Positions 23,318 through 34,875 are shown, numbered from the stretch's first letter. The stretch is DNA of 64,000 bases from Eurosta solidaginis (GCF_040869045.1 NC_090319.1:229517832-229581831); one strand, 5' to 3'. Numbers and translations: made by a program. The notes: generated from the letters alone by a model not told the origin.

Positions 23318-26300
23318 CCCAATGGAGCTGCGAGTCCTACAGGTAAACCTCCAACACAGTAAAGTGGCGTCGAGCGAACTCCTCCTAACCCTTGAGGAGG
23401 GTATGTTTGACTTGGCGCTGATCCAGGAGCCGTGGCTCTCATCGGGAGGAAAGGTTTCTGGACTAAGTCGCGCGGATTTGGCGTTTACTACGCGCAAACG
23501 GGAGGACGGGTGCGAGCTGCAGTAATGGTAAGGAAACAGCTGCATTCATATATGCTGCCTAATTACACCACTGAGGATCTCGTAGCGGTGGCCGTTGAGC
23601 AAAATAATAATCAGGCATTTATCCTAGCGTCCTGCTACATGGCCCATGCTGCGGAGGTTCCACCGATGGAGTGCAAAAGGCTAGTACAGGAGGAAGGGCG
23701 CAAAGGGCGGTTGGTCATAGGCGCAGATGCAAATGCGCACCACAATGCGTGGGGACGAGCAGATACGAACGAGAGAGGCGAATCTCTGTTTTGTTACATC
23801 CTGCAAACCAATTTGCAGATAGCCAACAGGGGAAATGTCCCTACATACATTGGTCCAACATCCAGCAATGTTTTGGATATTACATTGAGCTCCGAGCGTG
23901 ATATATCAAGATATGATTGGATGGTTCTTGATAGACCATCCTTCTCCGACCATGCGTATATCAGCTTCAGCATCTCCCTAAAGAGGGTAGAGAAGGGAGG
24001 AACCTTTAGAAACTCTAGGTCAACGAACTGGAGTAAATTCCAGAAACATGTAGAAACAAAACTGGGACAACCCAAAGAGGTTGCTAATGTAGAGGAACTG
24101 GAGGAGTCGAATGAATTCCTGGCAAGGACGCTTATGACTGCGTATAACAAAGCTTGCCCTCTAAGAAGATTCAGAGGAAAAGCAAAGCCGACATGGTGGA
24201 GCAATGAGCTGAGTCTTCTAAGAAGACAGGTAAAAGAAATGTTTAAGCTCGCAACGACCGCGGAAAGCAAAGCGTGTCGGGACGAGTACAGGGATCTACT
24301 GAGAATCTACAAGCGTGAAATTACCAGGGCGAATGGAAAAGTGTCTGTACGGACATAGAGTGCTCCAGCGAAACAGCACGGTTGAAAAAAGTCCTAGCAA
24401 AGGGAACATAGTCCAGGGACTAATAAAGAAAGAGAACGGGAAATGGTCACGTAATAGTGAGGAATCCCTTGAGGTGCTTCTCAATACACATTTCCTACCG
24501 GGAGACGGTTTAGAAGAGCCAGCAGACATCACTCACACTTCGATCACGGAGCTAGTAGTGCCGGGCTTGGTGACCGATACCAAGATCGAGTGGGCAGTGA
24601 AGACGTTTTCTAAGTTTAAATCGCCGGGCCCAGATGGTATATTCCCGGCCATGCTACAAGTCTCAAGTAGGGCGGCCGTGGAATGGCTTAAAATAATATT
24701 CGATGGGTGCATAGGACTGAATCATGTACCGCACTCTTGGAGAACTGGTCGTGTAGCTTTTCTACCAAAGGCGGGGAAGATCGGTCACGTGTATCCCAAA
24801 GACTATAGACCCATAAGCTTAACATCATTTCTGCTCAAAACCTTTGAGAGGCTGATAGATGTGTACATAAAGTCCATCGTGGATGAAAAGCTGCTCTCCA
24901 CAACACAGCATGCGTACACCAAAGGCAAGTCGGTAGACACCGCATTGCATAGGGTGGTAATAAGCATAGAGAAATGCTTGGAATATAAGGAGTATGCTCT
25001 AGGAGTCTTTTTGGACATTACCGGGGCTTTCGATAATGTTGCAAAATGGGCGATTATGGATGGTCTTAATTACATTAAAGTACATCCTGCCTTAATCAGA
25101 TGGATCGGCTGCATGTTAAATTGCAGAAAGATTACATCACGATGGGGATTGTACGAGGCCACGAAATCAGTGGACAGGGACACGCCGCTATCACCTCTGC
25201 TGTGGACGCTGGTCATCAACCAACTGCTCACGCAATTCGATGAGGAACCCGTAAAACTTACGGCTTACGCAGATGACGTTGCAATTGTCATAAGTGGAAA
25301 GTGCCTTCTAACGATTAGTTCTTTGATGGATCGGGCGCTTCGGGATATTCATACCTGGGCATCTAATGTCGGGTTGAAACTCAATGCGGAGAAGACGGAT
25401 ATGATCTTGTTCACAAAGAGGTACAAGGTCCCAAATTGGACCAGGCGTAAGTTAGGAGGGGTGACCTTACAGGAGCAACCATGCAAAAAATATCTAGGAA
25501 TCATCCTAGACAGTAAGCTGTCATGGAAGCTTAACGTGGAGGAGAGGGTCAAGAAGGCCTCAACGGTACTCTATGCATGTAAAAGAATGCTGGGGTGTAC
25601 GTGGGGCCTATCGCTCTCTCTTTCTCATTGGGTTTTTACAGCGATTCTAGGCCATATTCTATACTATGGGGTTTTTGTTTGGTGGAAAGCCACACAAAAA
25701 ACAACATACCTCAAAAAATTAGCGGGGTATGCAGACTATCGATGCTTAGCATTACGGGAGCCCTGACTGTATGCCATTCTGCACATCCCACCTGTAGACC
25801 TGGTAGCAAAGAACAAAGCGTTAACAACCGCAACCAGGCTCGGTGCTTCGGGGCAGCTTGAGCGCCGACCATATGGCCATAGTAGTATAGCGTCATCAAT
25901 CACAAGACGAACAGACTACATGATTCCCTATCTGCGCTTCGAAGGAGATCTTAGGGCCACAATAGAGGTGGGCGGTTGGCGCAAGGGTGCGCAAATGGCG
26001 GACGAGGTGATACATGTGTACACCGATGGTTCCAAAGTAGTGTAAGGAGTAGGGTCTGCGGTATACTGTGCTGATCCGGAAATAAGCAGATCCTACAGGC
26101 TGCCGGATTACTGTAGCATTTTCCAAGCGGAAATATTAGCCGTAAGCAAAGCAGTAGAAACCCTGGAAGAGAATAGCTTAAGCTGCAACCGTGTTAACTT
26201 TTATATCGTCAGTCAAGCAGCAATTAAGGCAATAATCTCGCACAGCACAGCATCTAAATGCATGTTAGAGTGCAAGCAGTCTCTGGAGAGAATCGGGACA

Positions 26301-26858
26301 GGGATACGCATACCCCTATATTGGGTCCCAGGGCATATGGGAATAGATGAGAAAGAAAAAGCGGACGAACTATCTAAAAAGGGCGCATCCCTTGAAGCTT
26401 GCTCCGTAGATGTCCCAATTAGATTGGGCGAGATTAAGCGAAGGCGAGAGGTGCACATGATCGACCAAGCGGGAAAGGCGTGGGTTCAAGCGCGGGGCCG
26501 TAAAGTGTCGAAGATTATGTGTAGGTCTTACAACCTTAGACTAACACAGTTGCTTCTATCATTAAAAAGAGAGGACTGTAGATTCATGACGGGTATTCTG
26601 ACTGGACACTGCCTTCTGGCGTCATATGCCTTCAAATTAGGCTTGGTCAGTGATAGCAGATGTAGGAAGTGCGGGTTGGAGGAGGAAACGATCGAGCACG
26701 TTCTGTGCTCGTGCCCTGCACTTGCCAGGCTAAGACTCCAGCTATTAGGAGTGATACAGCTGTCAGATCTAGAAGCAGCAAGTGGCTTAAGTCCTAGGAA
26801 GCTTCTAGTATTTGCCAAGAGGACGGAGTTATTTTATAACATAGGTCCTGGTATTTGA
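23318..26858 (+). pseudogene. LINE2 ORF2: AP endonuclease, RT, RNase H, frameshifted
   Basis: Endonuclease begins at about 23325 (LQVNLQHSK), with catalytic E in LIQEPW, then GADANAHHNAWG and SDHAY. The frame shifts at about 23430 and 24340. RT (24315-25766) has SPGPDGI, YRPISL, LDITGAFDN and AYADD. The conserved PQG turn before LSPLLW is missing a few residues. RNase H follows (about 26015-26380) with YTDGSK, a stop at 26043, AE in FQAEIL, IVSQAA where a catalytic Asp is expected, and WVPGHMG. A CCHC-like motif (CRKCG...C.C) is near 26662-26720. This copy cannot encode an active polyprotein. Confidence 0.82.
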
Positions 26859-27030
26859 TAGGGTTTTTCAGTTTGGTCGTTAAAACAAACTTCTGATAAC
26901 ACTACGGACTCAATCAGTCTATGTGAGGTCCTCATGGACCGGCCAGTTCAACCTACCTACCTTGAGCTCGATTCGAACCCGCGATTTTACAAATCAGTAG
27001 GCCGATATAACAACAAAAATTATTTATAGG

Positions 27031-27764
27031 AAATGCGAAATTATTTTAATTGAAATGCGAAGGCACCGAATTTAATAAAATGTTTTAATTTTTAATATAC
27101 ATACATATATACGTTTAAAGAAAAATGTTAAAAAATTTTAAATACATATATATATAATATACTTATTGTACTGCTTCGCTGCTGCTAAAATGATGGCTGT
27201 CGCTGATGTCGTCAATGCTACTGCTGCCGGAGTTGTTTCTACTGCTGAAGTCGCTGCCGGTGTTGCTGCTGATGTTAATTGCTAGTGGTGGTGGTGGTGT
27301 TTAAAAATGGCGATGTTTTACAGTTGACTAGTAGCGTGGGTTTTAGATTCTGTTACTTAAAAGCGTTATGTTTTATAAAAATTGTCCTCGTTTTTGCTTT
27401 TATATTATCTCCGTATATTTACTGTAGTTTTTAGTTGGTTTTATTAATTTAAAGATTTTGTTTTATCTCTGTCGAATTTAATCCTTGTATTAGTTGTATT
27501 TCTATTAAAAATTTTCTTTCCTACAATTGGATATTTATTTTTGTATTACCTATGTATTATTTAGTTGTAGTTTTTAGTACATTAAGTTATTTAATAGATT
27601 TTTATATTATTTCTGTAGAATTAGTCGTAGTTTTCGTTTTAGTTTATTATACAATATTAATTTTTCCAAAAATTCCTATCACCCACTGCCACTTTTTGAA
27701 CACCATTCTACTCACCACTCGCCGAAATTTAAAAAATGACCGGGCTCCAGCCTCACGGTCGCCA
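27031..27764 (-). other. element E leader, PBS-proximal part
   Basis: AT-rich leader, homologous to F 37430-38150, with a trinucleotide-rich GCT/GTT segment (about 27175-27300). The primer site TGGCGACCGTGAGGCTGG occupies 27764-27747 on the minus strand, directly after the LTR end. This site resembles the tRNA-Arg-type PBS I recall for 412/mdg1 elements. Confidence 0.7.
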
Positions 27765-28312
27765 TGTTGCCTCTGCCTACCGACGTGGTACTCCATCCTT
27801 CATATCCCATGTGCTGGTTTCTCCTAGGAGGTCGCCTCCTCCAGATTGTGGCCATTGTATGGAACTTAATTCCGTGGCGGTCTTATACGCCACATTAATC
27901 TTTTATAAAGAAAGGAACACCGAAACAAATTAACTTTTCGATTTTAAGTTCTTTTTATTAAAATCAAGAGTCACACACGTTTTTAATATACGAAGTCAGA
28001 ATTTATAATGATTGCGGTGAAACATGAAAATGCCGAGCCATCATTGCCAATCGTCATTTTCATGTTGCACCCCACACATATATCTTATCACTCTTACATG
28101 CTATATTACAATAACTTATAACGTATTATGGTGTCTTTTATTCTTTCTGTTTATGGTATTCACAATTAAATACGTCATTGTGAACAAACGATGTTGTGAT
28201 GTTGCCAGATGGTTAATAAAAGATGATTTAGGGTATTTTACCCTTACACCATAAAATACTTCCTGAACTTTGTCAGGGGTCTGGCCCTGAACCGGTTTTG
28301 ATATACACCATT
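27765..28312 (-). repeat. 5' LTR of element E, truncated
   Basis: The LTR end CAACA abuts the PBS at 27765. The segment at 28246-28312 is one unit of the ~108-bp minisatellite found in the LTRs of F, so E and F share this LTR component. The LTR start is missing because LINE3 begins at about 28313. Confidence 0.7.
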
Positions 28313-29094
28313 TTATTCGAACCCTTTAATGGAATAGAAATCTTAAAAACCATTAAGTCTTTGAATAACACAAAATCATGTGGCTATGATGGAGTATCAA
28401 ACCATGTTCTGAAAAATATGGATTTCACTTTAGTTGATATTCTCACACACCTTTTCAATTCTAGTGTTTTCTCTGGAACATTTCCTTCCAACTTGAAATG
28501 TGCTATTTAAAAAAGGAAACAAAAATGACAGGAACAACTACAGGCCAATCTCTTTGCTTTCTTCTATATCAAAAGTTTTTGAAAAACTGATTAAAAATAC
28601 GATTATTTCCTTTCTTGAAATCAAACAGTTTTTTTGTCCCATGCAGTTCGATTTTAGGCCAGGGCGGTCTACTGAAGATGCTCTACTTAATTTTTGTTCA
28701 ATAATCCATCGAGATTTAGACAACAAAAAAACTGCACTGGCGTGTTTGTAGATATTACCAAAGCTTTTGACACGGTAGATCACCAAATTTTGGGTTCCCG
28801 CCATAAATTCAAAAATATATTTTTTCAGAAAATATTAGTCAGAACCCTTTTTTCAGAAAGCCAAAATTCAGAAGTCAAAACTCAGAAACAAAAATTCAGA
28901 AATCAAATTTCAGAAGTAAAAATTCTGAAGTCAAATTTCAGAAGTCAAAATTCAGAAGTCAAATTTCAGAGGTAAAATTTCAGAAGTCGAAATTCAGAAA
29001 GTAATCAGACAGCAAAAACATAAATTTAATGTCTTTTTGCTGTCTGATTGCTTTCTGAATTTTGACTTTTGAAATTTTACTTCTGAATTTTTTT

Positions 29095-29349
29095 CAGCCT
29101 GGAACACAGCAACGTCGAAAGAAGGCGTTATATTCAATCGAATTATGGAATACGTATAATATCACCAAATTGGGTGAAGTCCGCACAAATAATTTCATCG
29201 GAAGGTGGCACAACGTCATTCGAAGTGCGTTTGGGACGCACCCTAACATATTTAATCGCATAAATAAAATAAAAAACGAACTGGCAATAATAGATACAAA
29301 ACTGCAGCAATTTTCAGCTGGAGGCGAACCATATCGGAAACGCAAGTAA
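29095..29349 (+). pseudogene. MULE transposase C-terminal fragment
   Basis: After an acceptor-like TTTTTTTCAG the frame gives an ~85-aa segment with RTNNFIGRWHN and HPNIFNRINKIKNE. This matches the C-terminal signature of MULE transposases (RTNN..E.WH...HP.I...I..LK.E). The catalytic DDE region is absent, so this is a nonautonomous internal-deletion derivative. Confidence 0.7.
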
Positions 29350-29385
29350 AAGTATAAAGACTTCGTTTTTTAATACTGTAAATTC

Positions 29386-29879
29386 AAAAGATCGCTGGTT
29401 TGAATCGAGCTCAAGGCCTAACAATAATTATTTTATCATTATTATTGTTATGATACATTTTGTCTTAATTGAAACAACAAAAATTGTTAATACATCTCAG
29501 AGCATGGGGAAAAAGTGTCAATAAATACGACACTATGGCATCATTGCCATGAAACAAGTGCAATTTTCACATCCATTCTGCAACAGATGTCGCTGTGATG
29601 TGAATACCAATTGGCAAGAAACAGGGTAGAAGTAAAAATAATGAAGGCAAACAAACAACCGATGTGATAGCTGAATGGTTATAGCAGTGGCGCCTAAGCG
29701 TTTCCGATGAAGGAATTTAGCAGTTCCCGAAATGGATCTATACAACGAGCTTTGGCAGTTGTCTAAATTTTTTTCTTTCCTCTATTCTAATTTAAAATGC
29801 TTTCAATTAAAAAAAATGTAATGGGCTCGATTCGAACCCGCGATCTTACAAATCAGTAGGCCGATATAACAACAAAAAT
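29386..29879. repeat. nonautonomous repeat R (copy 2)
   Basis: It is flanked by the 9-bp duplication TGTAAATTC (29377-29385 and 29880-29888). Most of it (from about 29473) matches copy 1 in direct orientation with a longer middle. The first ~90 bp is an inverted fragment, so both ends carry a GATCGC.GGTT.GAATCGAGC segment facing inward. An A-box-like stretch lies near 29665-29680. Confidence 0.65.
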
Positions 29880-30630
29880 TGTAAATTCTTTTGAAAAAGA
29901 TAAACGCGAAAAAAATTTGTCAATTACATGCTTGCTATTGCACACAATTCAAAATTATAGATTGTACTACGTTTTCTTTATGCATAATAAATAAACGTTT
30001 TTGAATTTTGAAAAAAAATTTATGTTTCTTCTGTCGTCTGATTACTTTCTGAATTTTGACTTCTGAATTTTCACGTATGAAATTTGACTTCTGCAAATTG
30101 ACTTCTGAAATTTGACTTCTGAAATTAGACATCTGAGATTTGACTTCACAGTTTTGACCTCTGAATTTTGTATTTCTGAAAAAGGGTTCTGACTAATGTT
30201 TTCTGACAAAATGTGTTTCTGAATTTTTGCTTTCTAAATTTATGGGGGGGCACCCAAATTTTGCTAGATAAATTGCATTATGCTGGTTTTCGTGAATTTA
30301 TACATAAATGGTTTAGTTCCTATTTAACTGGGAGAGTTCAGAGGGTAAAAGTTTGTGAAAGCCCAAGTGGTTCAGTTACAATTAATATGGGCGTACCACA
30401 AGGGTCCGTTTTAGGTCCTATATTGTTTTTAGTTTACTTAAACTCAATTTTTTCGTTACCATTCTTCGGAAAAGTTAATGCTTTTGCGGATGACCTCGCG
30501 ATTGCATATGGATCAACGAATTTCCTAGATTTGGTTGCAGGTATCAATAATGATTTGTACTTGCTAAGTGCATGGTTTGCTAAGCATAAGCTTATTGTGA
30601 GTAAAAAAACGCAGATGATGTTTTTTAATA

Positions 30631-30993
30631 AAAAAAAAAAATAGATGTAAGGCGGGATAACCTCCGAAGAGATCTAAGGCCGAGCTTCTCTTCCAATTTG
30701 CGCCGTGCTCCTCTTGATTTTCCCTACAAATTGGGCGGACGGGACCTACATGTTTTATGCCGACTCCGAACGGCATCTGCAAGGCAGATGAGTTTTCACT
30801 GAGAGCTTTTCATGGCAGAAGTACACTTGGAGCGCTTGCCAAACACTGCCGAGGGGCGACCCCGCTTAGAAAAATTGTCTTCTAATTGAAAAACCTTATT
30901 TCTAAAATTTTGATGTTGCTTTGCACGGGGTGCGAACCCGGGGCATACGGTGTGGCAGGCGGAGCACGCTACCATCACACAACGGGGGCACTA
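30631..30993 (-). mobile_element. tRNA-headed SINE
   Basis: It is flanked by the 10-bp duplication TTTTTTAATA (30621-30630 and 30994-31003). On the minus strand the head has an A box near 30974-30962 (TGGTAGCGTGCTC) and a B box near 30938-30928 (GGTTCGCACCC), so it is a pol III promoter from a tRNA ancestor. A ~230-bp body and a T/A-rich tail at the low-coordinate end follow. It is not a functional tRNA gene because no cloverleaf closes. Confidence 0.85.
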
Positions 30994-31699
30994 TTTTTTA
31001 ATACAAATGCAAAAAATATGCGATGTAGATATTGTGTTCTATTCTATCAATTGCACTTGTTTCTCCCCACATGGCTCGCTTTGCCCTAAAAGATCTTTCG
31101 ACTGCGCTGCTCCGTGTAGCGATGCCTGCTTCATAATCGATAAAGTGAAGGAATTCCAATACTTAGGTGTGGCCCTTGACCAAATTAATTGGTCGTCACT
31201 CATATCCCGCTTGGAGGTATACTTGCGATCAACAGTTCGTAACTTTTATAACCTTAGGAAGGTGTGTACAAATAAAACCCTTAAAACTATGTGCTACGCG
31301 CTAGTTCACTCTAGACTTCAGTATGGCATTAGTTGTTGGGGTGGTGCATCGAACAATAAAATTCAGCCCCTTTTAATAAGTCAGAAATGTTTTATCAGAA
31401 AAATTTGCAATGCTAACCGATCCCATCACTCCATGGAGCTTTTTAGGAACCTAGATATTCTGCCAATAAGACACATGTACTACTATAAGACTTTAAAAAT
31501 ATTTTTCATTCCATGCGGTTATTTACATAGCCTAGCTTCTGATAATTATAATCAGACGATAAACACTCGTGGTTTAGTGGTTATCCCTGCGTACAGGACA
31601 ACTCATTTTGGTAACTTCTTCACCATAGTCTCTTGTAAATTGTTCAATGCTCTTATGAGCTAACCATATAGGTTAGGTGAGCTAACCATATAGGTTAGG

Positions 31700-33505
31700 T
31701 TGCTCTCACCTGCAGAATATGTCCTTCTTGGAGGGCGCCGCCTCCAAACCCTCGTAATGGTACCTCGGTGCTTCTGACTTCTGTAGGCCTTCGGTTGAAA
31801 TATCCGAAGCGATGGACTTACCGTTGGCCGGCGCCACAATATCCAAAATTTATACAAATAGATTTTAAATAAAAATACAACACTTTAATTAGACACCGTC
31901 CCTCCGGCTTAAGTGCAAATTTATTCTGTATAATAATTTTCCTGTCAGTGACGTGAGCCGCAGCTGCATTTGACATTCGCGTTGCCAACTGCCCGCGCCT
32001 GTCAAATGCAACTAAAGCTGCATGCACATATGTAGCTTATATTATTTTAAACGGATGTGAAGGTTAGTTTATCTTTACACTCTGCCTGATAATATACGAC
32101 TCATTACAAATTTGGAAATATTCTTACGAAACATAAAATCCTATCTTATCGAGTTTTCACATAATGATATCAAAAATTTGCTGGACCCTTTTACTTAACT
32201 TGTCCCTGAATAAAAATGTTTAATTGCTTTTTAAGTGCCATGTAACCCCAGATATTAGATTTAGTAATTTATGTAGTTATAGCATTCAACACTATTATAT
32301 CATATTTTACAGAATGCTTTACCTTTTTTCTTATATTTCAATCTAAGTGATGTTCACTTAAGTTGCTATGTTACGATGGAAGAAAAAATGAATAAACCAT
32401 AACCATATATGTCCAAGCGCATATACATATATATGTTATGATGACACCATAAAATCTTCCTGAACTTTGTTAGGGGCCTAGCACTGAACTGGTTTTGATA
32501 TACACCATTATGCATATATGTCCGAGCGCATGCACATATATATTTTATGATGACACCATAAAATCTTTTTGAACTTTGTTAGGGGCCTAGCACTGAACTG
32601 GTTTTGGTATACACCATTATGCATATATGTCCGAGCGCATGTACATATATATTTTATGATGACACCATAAAATCTTCCTGAACTTTGTCAGGGGTCTGGC
32701 ACTGAACTGGTTTTGATATACACCATTATGCATATATCTCCGAGCGCATGTACATATATGTTTAATGACGACACCATAAAATCTTGCTGAACTTTGTCAG
32801 GGTCTGGCACTGAACCGGTTTTGATATACACCATTATGTATATATGTCCAAGCGCATGTACATATATATTTTATGACACCATAACATCTTCCTGAACTTT
32901 GTCAGGGGTCTGGCACTGAACTGGTTTTGATATACACCATTATGCATATATGTCCAAGCGCATGTACATATATATTTTATAGTGACACCATGAAATCTTC
33001 CTGAACTTTGTCAGGGGTCTGGCACTGAACCGGTTTTGATATACACCATTTTGCATATATGTCCAAGCGCATGTACATATATATGTTATGATGACACCAT
33101 AAAATCTTCCTGAACTCTGTTAGGGGCCTAACACTGAACTGGTTTTGATATACAGCTTTATGCATATATGTCCGAGCGCATGTACATATATGTTTTATGA
33201 TGACACCATAAAATCTAGCTGAACTTTTTCAGGGTCTGGCACTGAACCGGTTTTGATATACACCATTATGTATATATGTCCAGGCGCATGTACATATATA
33301 TTTTATGATGACACCATCAAATCTTGCTGAACTTTGTCAGGGGTCTGGCATTGAACTGGTTTTGATATACACCATTCTGCACATACGTCCAAGCGCATGT
33401 ACATATATGTTTTATGATGACACCATAAAATCTTCCTGAACTTTGTCAAGGGTCTGGCACTGAACCGGTTTTGATATACACCATTCTGCACATATGTCCA
33501 AGTGC
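31700..33505 (-). repeat. 3' LTR of element F, truncated at its start
   Basis: 31930-33505 matches 38415-40015 closely and in the same orientation, including the first ten minisatellite units in the same order. The U5-side segment (31700-31905) is very different from the corresponding part of the other LTR (38162-38395), sharing only short islands such as GGCGCCGCCTCCAAA. The LTR start and integrase are missing: satellite unit ten is fused to pol at 33505. Confidence 0.8.
32395..33505. repeat. ~108-bp minisatellite array, ~10 units, in the left F LTR
   Basis: Head-to-tail units of 108-109 bp share cores such as GATGACACCATAAAATCTT, CTGAACTTTGTCAGGGG and GGTTTTGATATACACCAT. Units differ by diagnostic changes (TTAGGGGCCTAG versus TCAGGGGTCTGG, AACTGG versus AACCGG). 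The same order of variants is seen in the right array. Confidence 0.92.
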
Positions 33506-34756
33506 CATTATTATACGCGATAGTGCATCAGCACAAACGTTCGATTTACCTTTTATATATACAATAGTAAAGTTATATTCAGATAGTTCCAGTCTTGTTC
33601 TTGAAAGTTTTGAAGATGGGTCTTTCATGTTGAATAAGTATACTAGAAGTCTATAGTCTGATTTTACAATGAAGTGGGTGCCATAAACGTATGGTCGAAA
33701 TTGCTTGATTGCAAAGTAAATAGCTAAAAGTTCTAATTCTATAATGGGTTTTTTTTGTTCGGTTTTATTAAATGCTTTAGAAGCGAAACAAATTGGTAAA
33801 TCACTACCTCGCTGTTCTTGACTTAAAATAGCGCCACATCCAGTTGTGGAGGCATCAACGGTAATAATGTAATTTACTAAACAATCTGGATATTGAAGTA
33901 ATTTTGGTGAAAGTAACGCTGCTTTCAAAGATAAAAATGCTCTTTCGCACTCTACATCCCATACAAATTCAACTCTTTTTCTGCTTAATCGATTTAGAGG
34001 CGCTGCCAGAGACGCAAAATTGGGTATAAACCGTCTGTAATAGTTTGCAAACGCGACGAATCGTCGTACCGCGTCTTTGTCAGTCGGTTTTGTATACTTT
34101 TTAATTGCGTTCATTTTAGAGTCGTCTGGCAACAAATCTTTGGCTGAACATTTGTGACCTAAAAATGTGACTTCTGGTCGTAAAAAGTTGCATTTATTTG
34201 GGTTAAGTTTGAGATTAAAAGACCTACAGGTATCGAAAACTTTTGAAAGATTTTTAATATGGTGTGCTTCACTACAACCTATGACGATGATATCGTCGAC
34301 GTATAAAAATGCGACATTGGGTGGTATACCCGAAAAAGCTATTGTCATCATTCGCGAGAATGAATTAGGTGCTATATTTAAACCGAATGGAAGCACTTTC
34401 CATCTAAATGCGCCACGGTCAGTGCTGAAAGACGTAATGTCACGAGAGTCAGGATGCAAGGGGATTTGATAAAATCCTGAAAAAAGGTCTAATGTGGAAA
34501 AATACTTTGCTCTACCGAGATTGTCTAAAATATCGTCAACTCCAGCTAGTGGGAATTTATCAGCAATGAGTTTTTTGTTTACTGCGCGAAAATCTACGCA
34601 CATACGATATGCTTTTTGACCATTTGTATCTTTCTTTGGGACTACAATCAAAGCACTATTGTAATTCGAATAACTGGGTTCAATCAAATCATTGTCTAAT
34701 AATTTATTTACTTGGCGATTTATTTCTTCGCGTTGGCAATCTATAGTTTTTAACAT
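33505..34756 (-). pseudogene. pol: element F reverse transcriptase and RNase H (integrase lost)
   Basis: The frame has intact RT blocks (VDFRAVNKKL, STLDLFSGFYQI, LPFGL) and catalytic YVDD (about 34300), then NYYRRFIPNF, and RNase H with VDAST, ELELLAI and the closing CADALSRI. Right after that the protein runs into minisatellite sequence and ends at 33446 by chance. ATG 34756 is internal; protease lies upstream in a broken frame. Confidence 0.85.
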
Positions 34757-34875
34757 ATACCGGTTCGTTGTCTGTCAGTCTTAATTTTTGCTCGTAAAAG
34801 TTATTTAAAGTCGTTTTGTCCGTGTCAAGAGCGAAAATGTCGGCATAATCTATCCAAAGGTCAATTAATTTACTA

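Larger units (their letters stand above)
21458..26959 (+). mobile_element. LINE2, LOA/I-group non-LTR retrotransposon, ~5.5 kb
   Basis: It is flanked by the 8-bp duplication CCTTGAGC (21450-21457 and 26960-26967). The unoccupied version of this site is visible in the other R copy at about 29408-29418 (reverse strand), confirming the boundaries. It has two coding units: ORF1, and ORF2 with AP endonuclease, RT and RNase H. The RNase H domain places it in the I/LOA/R1 group rather than Jockey or CR1; LOA is my best guess. Several frameshifts and stops make it defective. Confidence 0.85.
21217..27021. repeat. nonautonomous repeat R (copy 1), 9-bp target duplication, split by LINE2
   Basis: R occupies 21217-21457 and 26968-27021 and is flanked by ATTTATAGG duplications. 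Both ends carry the same 17-bp sequence ATATAACAACAAAAATT in direct orientation (21217-21233 and 27005-27021). A B-box-like GGTTCGAATC lies near the right end on the minus strand, and a hairpin-forming AT-rich segment at about 21411-21446. A second copy with the same internal sequence is at 29386-29879. Class uncertain: it could be a tRNA-related SINE or a foldback/MULE-derived DNA element. Confidence 0.65.
19098..28312 (-). mobile_element. Gypsy element E, truncated, split by R + LINE2
   Basis: Protease end, gag, repeat-bearing leader, primer site and part of the 5' LTR of one minus-strand element lie at 19098-21216 and 27022-28312. The two halves join through the 9-bp duplication ATTTATAGG (21208-21216 and 27022-27030). 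The layout matches element F (34876-38161) closely, which shows that the two pieces belong together. RT, RNase H and integrase are missing. Confidence 0.85.
28793..30254. mobile_element. Mutator-like (MULE) DNA transposon with long repeat-filled TIRs
   Basis: It is flanked by the 9-bp duplication CAAATTTTG (28784-28792 and 30255-30263), the size typical for MULEs. Ends read GGTTCCCGCCATAAATT on the left and, reversed, GGTGCCCCCCCATAAATT on the right. The inverted termini extend about 220 bp and are built from degenerate tandem copies of a ~14-bp motif around TTCAGAAGTCAAA. Inside are a transposase C-terminal fragment (29095-29349) and an inserted R repeat (29386-29879). Confidence 0.82.
28320..31663 (+). 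pseudogene. LINE3 reverse transcriptase
   Basis: RT blocks are seen in order: SCGYDGVSN, NYRPISLLSS, FRPGRSTEDALL, VDITKAFDTVDHQ (cut by the MULE at 28792), GVPQGSVLGPILF, catalytic FADDLAI (about 30480), and after the SINE a thumb/C-terminal region (KEFQYLGVALDQ, SRLQYGISCWGGAS). Frame changes occur near 28505 and 28745. No endonuclease or zinc motif is present in the retained part. Confidence 0.82.
28313..31699 (+). mobile_element. LINE3, Jockey/CR1-like RT, split by MULE and SINE
   Basis: The RT coding segments at 28320-28792, 30264-30630 and 30994-31663 belong to one 5'-truncated LINE. The breaks are explained by a MULE (28793-30254) and a SINE (30631-30993), each with target duplications. 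The 3' end has two tandem copies of a 22-bp unit (about 31656-31699), like the short terminal repeats of some LINEs. Confidence 0.85.

Noticed and set aside
30928..30993. Possible tRNA gene
   Set aside because: A and B boxes exist but the sequence continues into a SINE body with target duplications and no proper cloverleaf.
32977..33491. Several 62-codon frames with similar proteins in the F LTRs
   Set aside because: They arise because the ~108-bp unit is close to a multiple of three; they are copies of the satellite, not genes.
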